DNA of 49,017 nucleotides from positions 1-49,017 of the forward strand of contig CAJBBV010000061.1 in assembly GCA_903951405.1 (NCBI GenBank). Direction: 5' to 3'. This DNA is from an uncultured bacterium (GTDB lineage Bacteria > Bacteroidota > Bacteroidia > Chitinophagales > Chitinophagaceae). A program made the position numbers and the translations under genes. Under the pieces are notes generated by a model. That model saw only the letters and a list, made by a program, of their open reading frames with translations, searched no databases and had not been told where the DNA came from. Of this stretch, positions 47,190 to 49,017 are shown in pieces. The number at the start of each line of letters is the position of its first letter. Position 1 is the first letter of the stretch.

Positions 47190-47757
47190 AATTATTTTAG
47201 GAATCGACCCGGGTACAGTCATAATGGGCTATAGCGTGATATCTGTTGAGGGCAATGCCATTCAATTGCTTGAGATGGATGTTGTGAAACTGAATGGTAA
47301 AAAAGATATGTTCGAACGACTTGGAGAAATCAATCAAGTAATACATCAACTTATTAATCAATATAAGCCAACTGAAATGGCCATTGAAGCCCCTTTCTTT
47401 GGGAAAAATGTTCAAAGCATGCTTAAACTAGGCCGTGCACAAGGCATAGCCATTGGGGTAGCCATGACTCATCAACTTAACGTGTCAGAATATTCACCTA
47501 AAAAAGTCAAACAATCAATTACTGGAAATGGAAACGCTAATAAGGAGCAGATATGGAAAATGCTCAATAATATAATCGTAATTAAACAAGCTATCAAATA
47601 TTATGATGCCTCAGACGCACTTGCTGTAGCCATTTGTCATCACTTCTCACTACAAGGCATCAAACTAACTTCCCTTCCAAAAAAATCAAGTAAAAAATCA
47701 ACATCATCAAGCTGGGATTCATTCATTAAAGAGAACCCGGATCGAATAAAGAAATAG
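47173..47757 (+). CDS. ruvC: Holliday junction resolvase RuvC
   Basis: RNase H-like nuclease that cuts Holliday junctions on RuvAB complexes, 194 residues. Seen: catalytic acidic residues D12 (LGIDPGTVIMGYSVI), E72 region (MAIEAPFFGKN), and D145/D148 (YYDASDALAVAICHH), with SMLKLGRAQGIAIG between. The C-terminal 25 residues are Lys/Ser rich. In-frame upstream codons are TAA CCC CCA, so the start is TTG 47173. It is convergent with a small membrane-protein gene 2 nt away. Confidence 0.94.
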   Translation: MNKKGKIILGIDPGTVIMGYSVISVEGNAIQLLEMDVVKLNGKKDMFERLGEINQVIHQLINQYKPTEMAIEAPFFGKNVQSMLKLGRAQGIAIGVAMTHQLNVSEYSPKKVKQSITGNGNANKEQIWKMLNNIIVIKQAIKYYDASDALAVAICHHFSLQGIKLTSLPKKSSKKSTSSSWDSFIKENPDRIKK

Positions 47758-47759
47758 CA

Positions 47760-48101
47760 TCATTCTTTTTTACTTTCCCAAAGAAATATAAAGAGCATTA
47801 AAGGCACAAACAACAAAAGCTTTAGAACTTGGAATGCCCCCGCATACAAATCAAGCAAAAGATGAAGTATAACTATTGCGCCAAAGAGGTATAATGCCCA
47901 TTTCTCTTTTGACCAAATAAATGAAAGAGATAGAAATAGAATGATATGCAATAAAACGTGCGCTGCAGGATACAACAACCCATAAATTGCGTATGCGCCA
48001 GTAAATGAGTATAGTAAATCAAATAGGCCAAGACCGAATAATATCGCAATCAATACTTTAAAAAAAATCTCTCTTGTAAACCTAAAGTTGGGGTTATTCA
48101 T
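47760..48101 (-). CDS. Small membrane protein, unknown function
   Basis: 113 residues with three to four hydrophobic segments (about 12-31, 38-55, 62-82 and 88-105), an N-terminal positive region (NNPNFRFTREIFFK) and a charged tail (ESKKE). I do not recognise the family. Its ATG overlaps the end of the HIT-protein gene by 8 bp, so it is probably translated by coupling to it. Confidence 0.7.
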   Translation of the reverse strand: MNNPNFRFTREIFFKVLIAILFGLGLFDLLYSFTGAYAIYGLLYPAAHVLLHIILFLSLSFIWSKEKWALYLFGAIVILHLLLDLYAGAFQVLKLLLFVPLMLFIFLWESKKE

Positions 48102-48498
48102 GGATTTTCAATTGAGCAAGTATTTTTTGCTGAACGTCTAAAAGCTCATCTGGAGTAGACCTGAGTTTAGCTCGTGTAAAATTAAGGTCATTAGCACTAT
48201 TAATAGGCACAACATGCAAATGTGCATGTGCTACTTCAAGTCCAATGACAGAAATACCACAGCGCTTGCATTGAAATGCGGATTCAATAGCTTTAGCAAT
48301 TGGTTTTGCAAAAGTCAAAATAGACGATAATTGATCTGTACCTAAATCAAAGAAATAATCAATTTCCTTTTTAGGTACTATTAAAGTATGACCAGGCACT
48401 AATGGAAAAACATCTAAAAAAGCATAGAATAATTCATTCTCAGCTATTTTATAGGAAGGAATCTCACCTGCAATAATTTTTGAAAAAATAGTTGACAT
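48094..48498 (-). CDS. HIT-family nucleotide-binding hydrolase
   Basis: 134 residues of histidine-triad type: STIFSKIIAGEIPSYKIAENE at the N-terminus, PLVPGHTLIVPKKEIDYFFDL in the middle and the triad HAHLHVVPI near 91-99. The closest group is the Hint/HinT-like purine nucleoside phosphoramidase/AMP-lysine hydrolases. It lies 12 nt after greA on the same strand, and its end overlaps the next gene by 8 bp. Confidence 0.92.
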   Translation of the reverse strand: MSTIFSKIIAGEIPSYKIAENELFYAFLDVFPLVPGHTLIVPKKEIDYFFDLGTDQLSSILTFAKPIAKAIESAFQCKRCGISVIGLEVAHAHLHVVPINSANDLNFTRAKLRSTPDELLDVQQKILAQLKIHE

Positions 48499-48510
48499 GA
48501 ATCTGTTTCT

Positions 48511-48984
48511 TTAGACGGAAATTTTATCAATCGAAAAAACAATTTTACCATTGGGCGCTATGATTTCAGCTTCCTCTCCTTCTCTCTTTCCAAGCAATCC
48601 TTTTCCAATTGGAGAGGTAACAGAAATTTTAAACAACTTTAAATCAGCTTCTTTCTCAGAAACAAGTTGATAGGTAACTGATTTTTTGGTTGCCTTATTA
48701 GTAATCGTCACTTTAGTGAGAATGGATACTTTACTTGTGTCAATTGTTGATACGTCCAAAATACGGGCATTAGCCAGCTCACCATCCATCCGATTTATTC
48801 GGGCCTCAAGTAATCCCTGTGCTTCTTTGGCTGCATCATATTCTGCGTTTTCTTTAAGATCACCCTTTTCCCTAGCCTCGGCAATTGCTCTGGAAGCGGC
48901 TGGTCGTTCAACTCCCTTAAGATGCTGCAATTCAATTTTCATTTGCTCCAGCGTCTCTTTGGTTACGTAGATTATATCGCTCAT
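48511..48984 (-). CDS. greA: Transcription elongation factor GreA
   Basis: 157 residues: an N-terminal coiled coil (about 1-75, TKETLEQMKIELQHLKGVERPAASRAIAEAREKGDLKENAEYDAAKEAQGLLEARI) with the acidic tip residues D41 and E44 in GDLKENAEYDAAK, and a C-terminal FKBP-like domain ending SPIGKGLLGKREGEEAEIIAPNGK. It rescues backtracked RNA polymerase by stimulating transcript cleavage. It starts 33 nt from the right edge, so its promoter is probably outside the window; it heads a greA-HIT-membrane protein run. Confidence 0.97.
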   Translation of the reverse strand: MSDIIYVTKETLEQMKIELQHLKGVERPAASRAIAEAREKGDLKENAEYDAAKEAQGLLEARINRMDGELANARILDVSTIDTSKVSILTKVTITNKATKKSVTYQLVSEKEADLKLFKISVTSPIGKGLLGKREGEEAEIIAPNGKIVFSIDKISV

Positions 48985-49017
48985 AAACTAATTTTTACAT
49001 GCTTAACTTGAAAAAAA

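Overview
The window is AT-rich chromosomal DNA from a member of the Bacteroidota, most likely of the Chitinophagaceae type. The evidence is perfect or near-perfect TAnnTTTG -7 promoter elements before many genes, weak or absent Shine-Dalgarno sequences, a DUF3098 gene between ftsX and uppP, an MraY with the long insertion usual in this phylum, a secreted protein with a type IX secretion (T9SS)-like C-terminus, and an RprX/RprY-like kinase and regulator. No rRNA, tRNA, CRISPR array, transposase or phage gene was seen. This is a core-genome region.

Layout. 1-7772 (minus) is the front of the division and cell-wall cluster, transcribed mraZ, rsmH, ftsL-like, ftsI with a PASTA domain, murE, mraY, murD (murD runs off the left edge). 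queA lies divergently at 7985-9205. 9223-12397 holds an orphan histidine kinase, yqgE and an MFS transporter. 12472-14248 (minus) is atpD-atpC, the F1 beta and epsilon subunits without the rest of the ATP synthase. 14367-18202 (minus) is a glycerol operon glpK-glpD-glpF. 18320-22275 (plus) carries dnaX, a two-lipoyl-domain E2 acyltransferase and a small CoA-binding protein. 22422-24555 has two exported proteins, the second a metzincin-like protease. 24673-28871 (plus) holds gltX, a free B12-binding protein, an enoyl-CoA hydratase and fumC. 28924-31686 (minus) has a sugar nucleotidyltransferase, alanine dehydrogenase and tsaE. 31830-33947 is a copper-ATPase gene broken by one in-frame TAG, followed by recQ and an OmpR-type regulator. 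36962-40874 (minus) is ruvB and leuS. 41100-45284 (plus) is ftsX, DUF3098, uppP, a UMF1-type MFS protein and an MBL-fold hydrolase. 45276-49017 holds a DUF3108 protein, a flippase-like membrane protein, ruvC, a small membrane protein, a HIT protein and greA.

Themes. Peptidoglycan synthesis and division recur (dcw cluster, ftsX, uppP), as do DNA repair and replication (dnaX, recQ, ruvB, ruvC) and central metabolism (glycerol uptake to DHAP, E2 acyltransferase, fumarase, alanine dehydrogenase, ATP synthase).

Most notable: (i) five TG-starting pentamers in exact 10-bp phase upstream of mraZ, a strong candidate MraZ operator; (ii) an E. coli-like A AAA AAG slippery site inside an A10 run in dnaX, with GGAGG 9 nt upstream, a hairpin downstream and an immediate -1 stop, predicting a short gamma form; (iii) the nonsense codon in the copper ATPase; (iv) a membrane-protein gene whose promoter and N-terminus point to a CTG start; (v) -7 elements so close to several start codons that leaderless mRNAs are likely.
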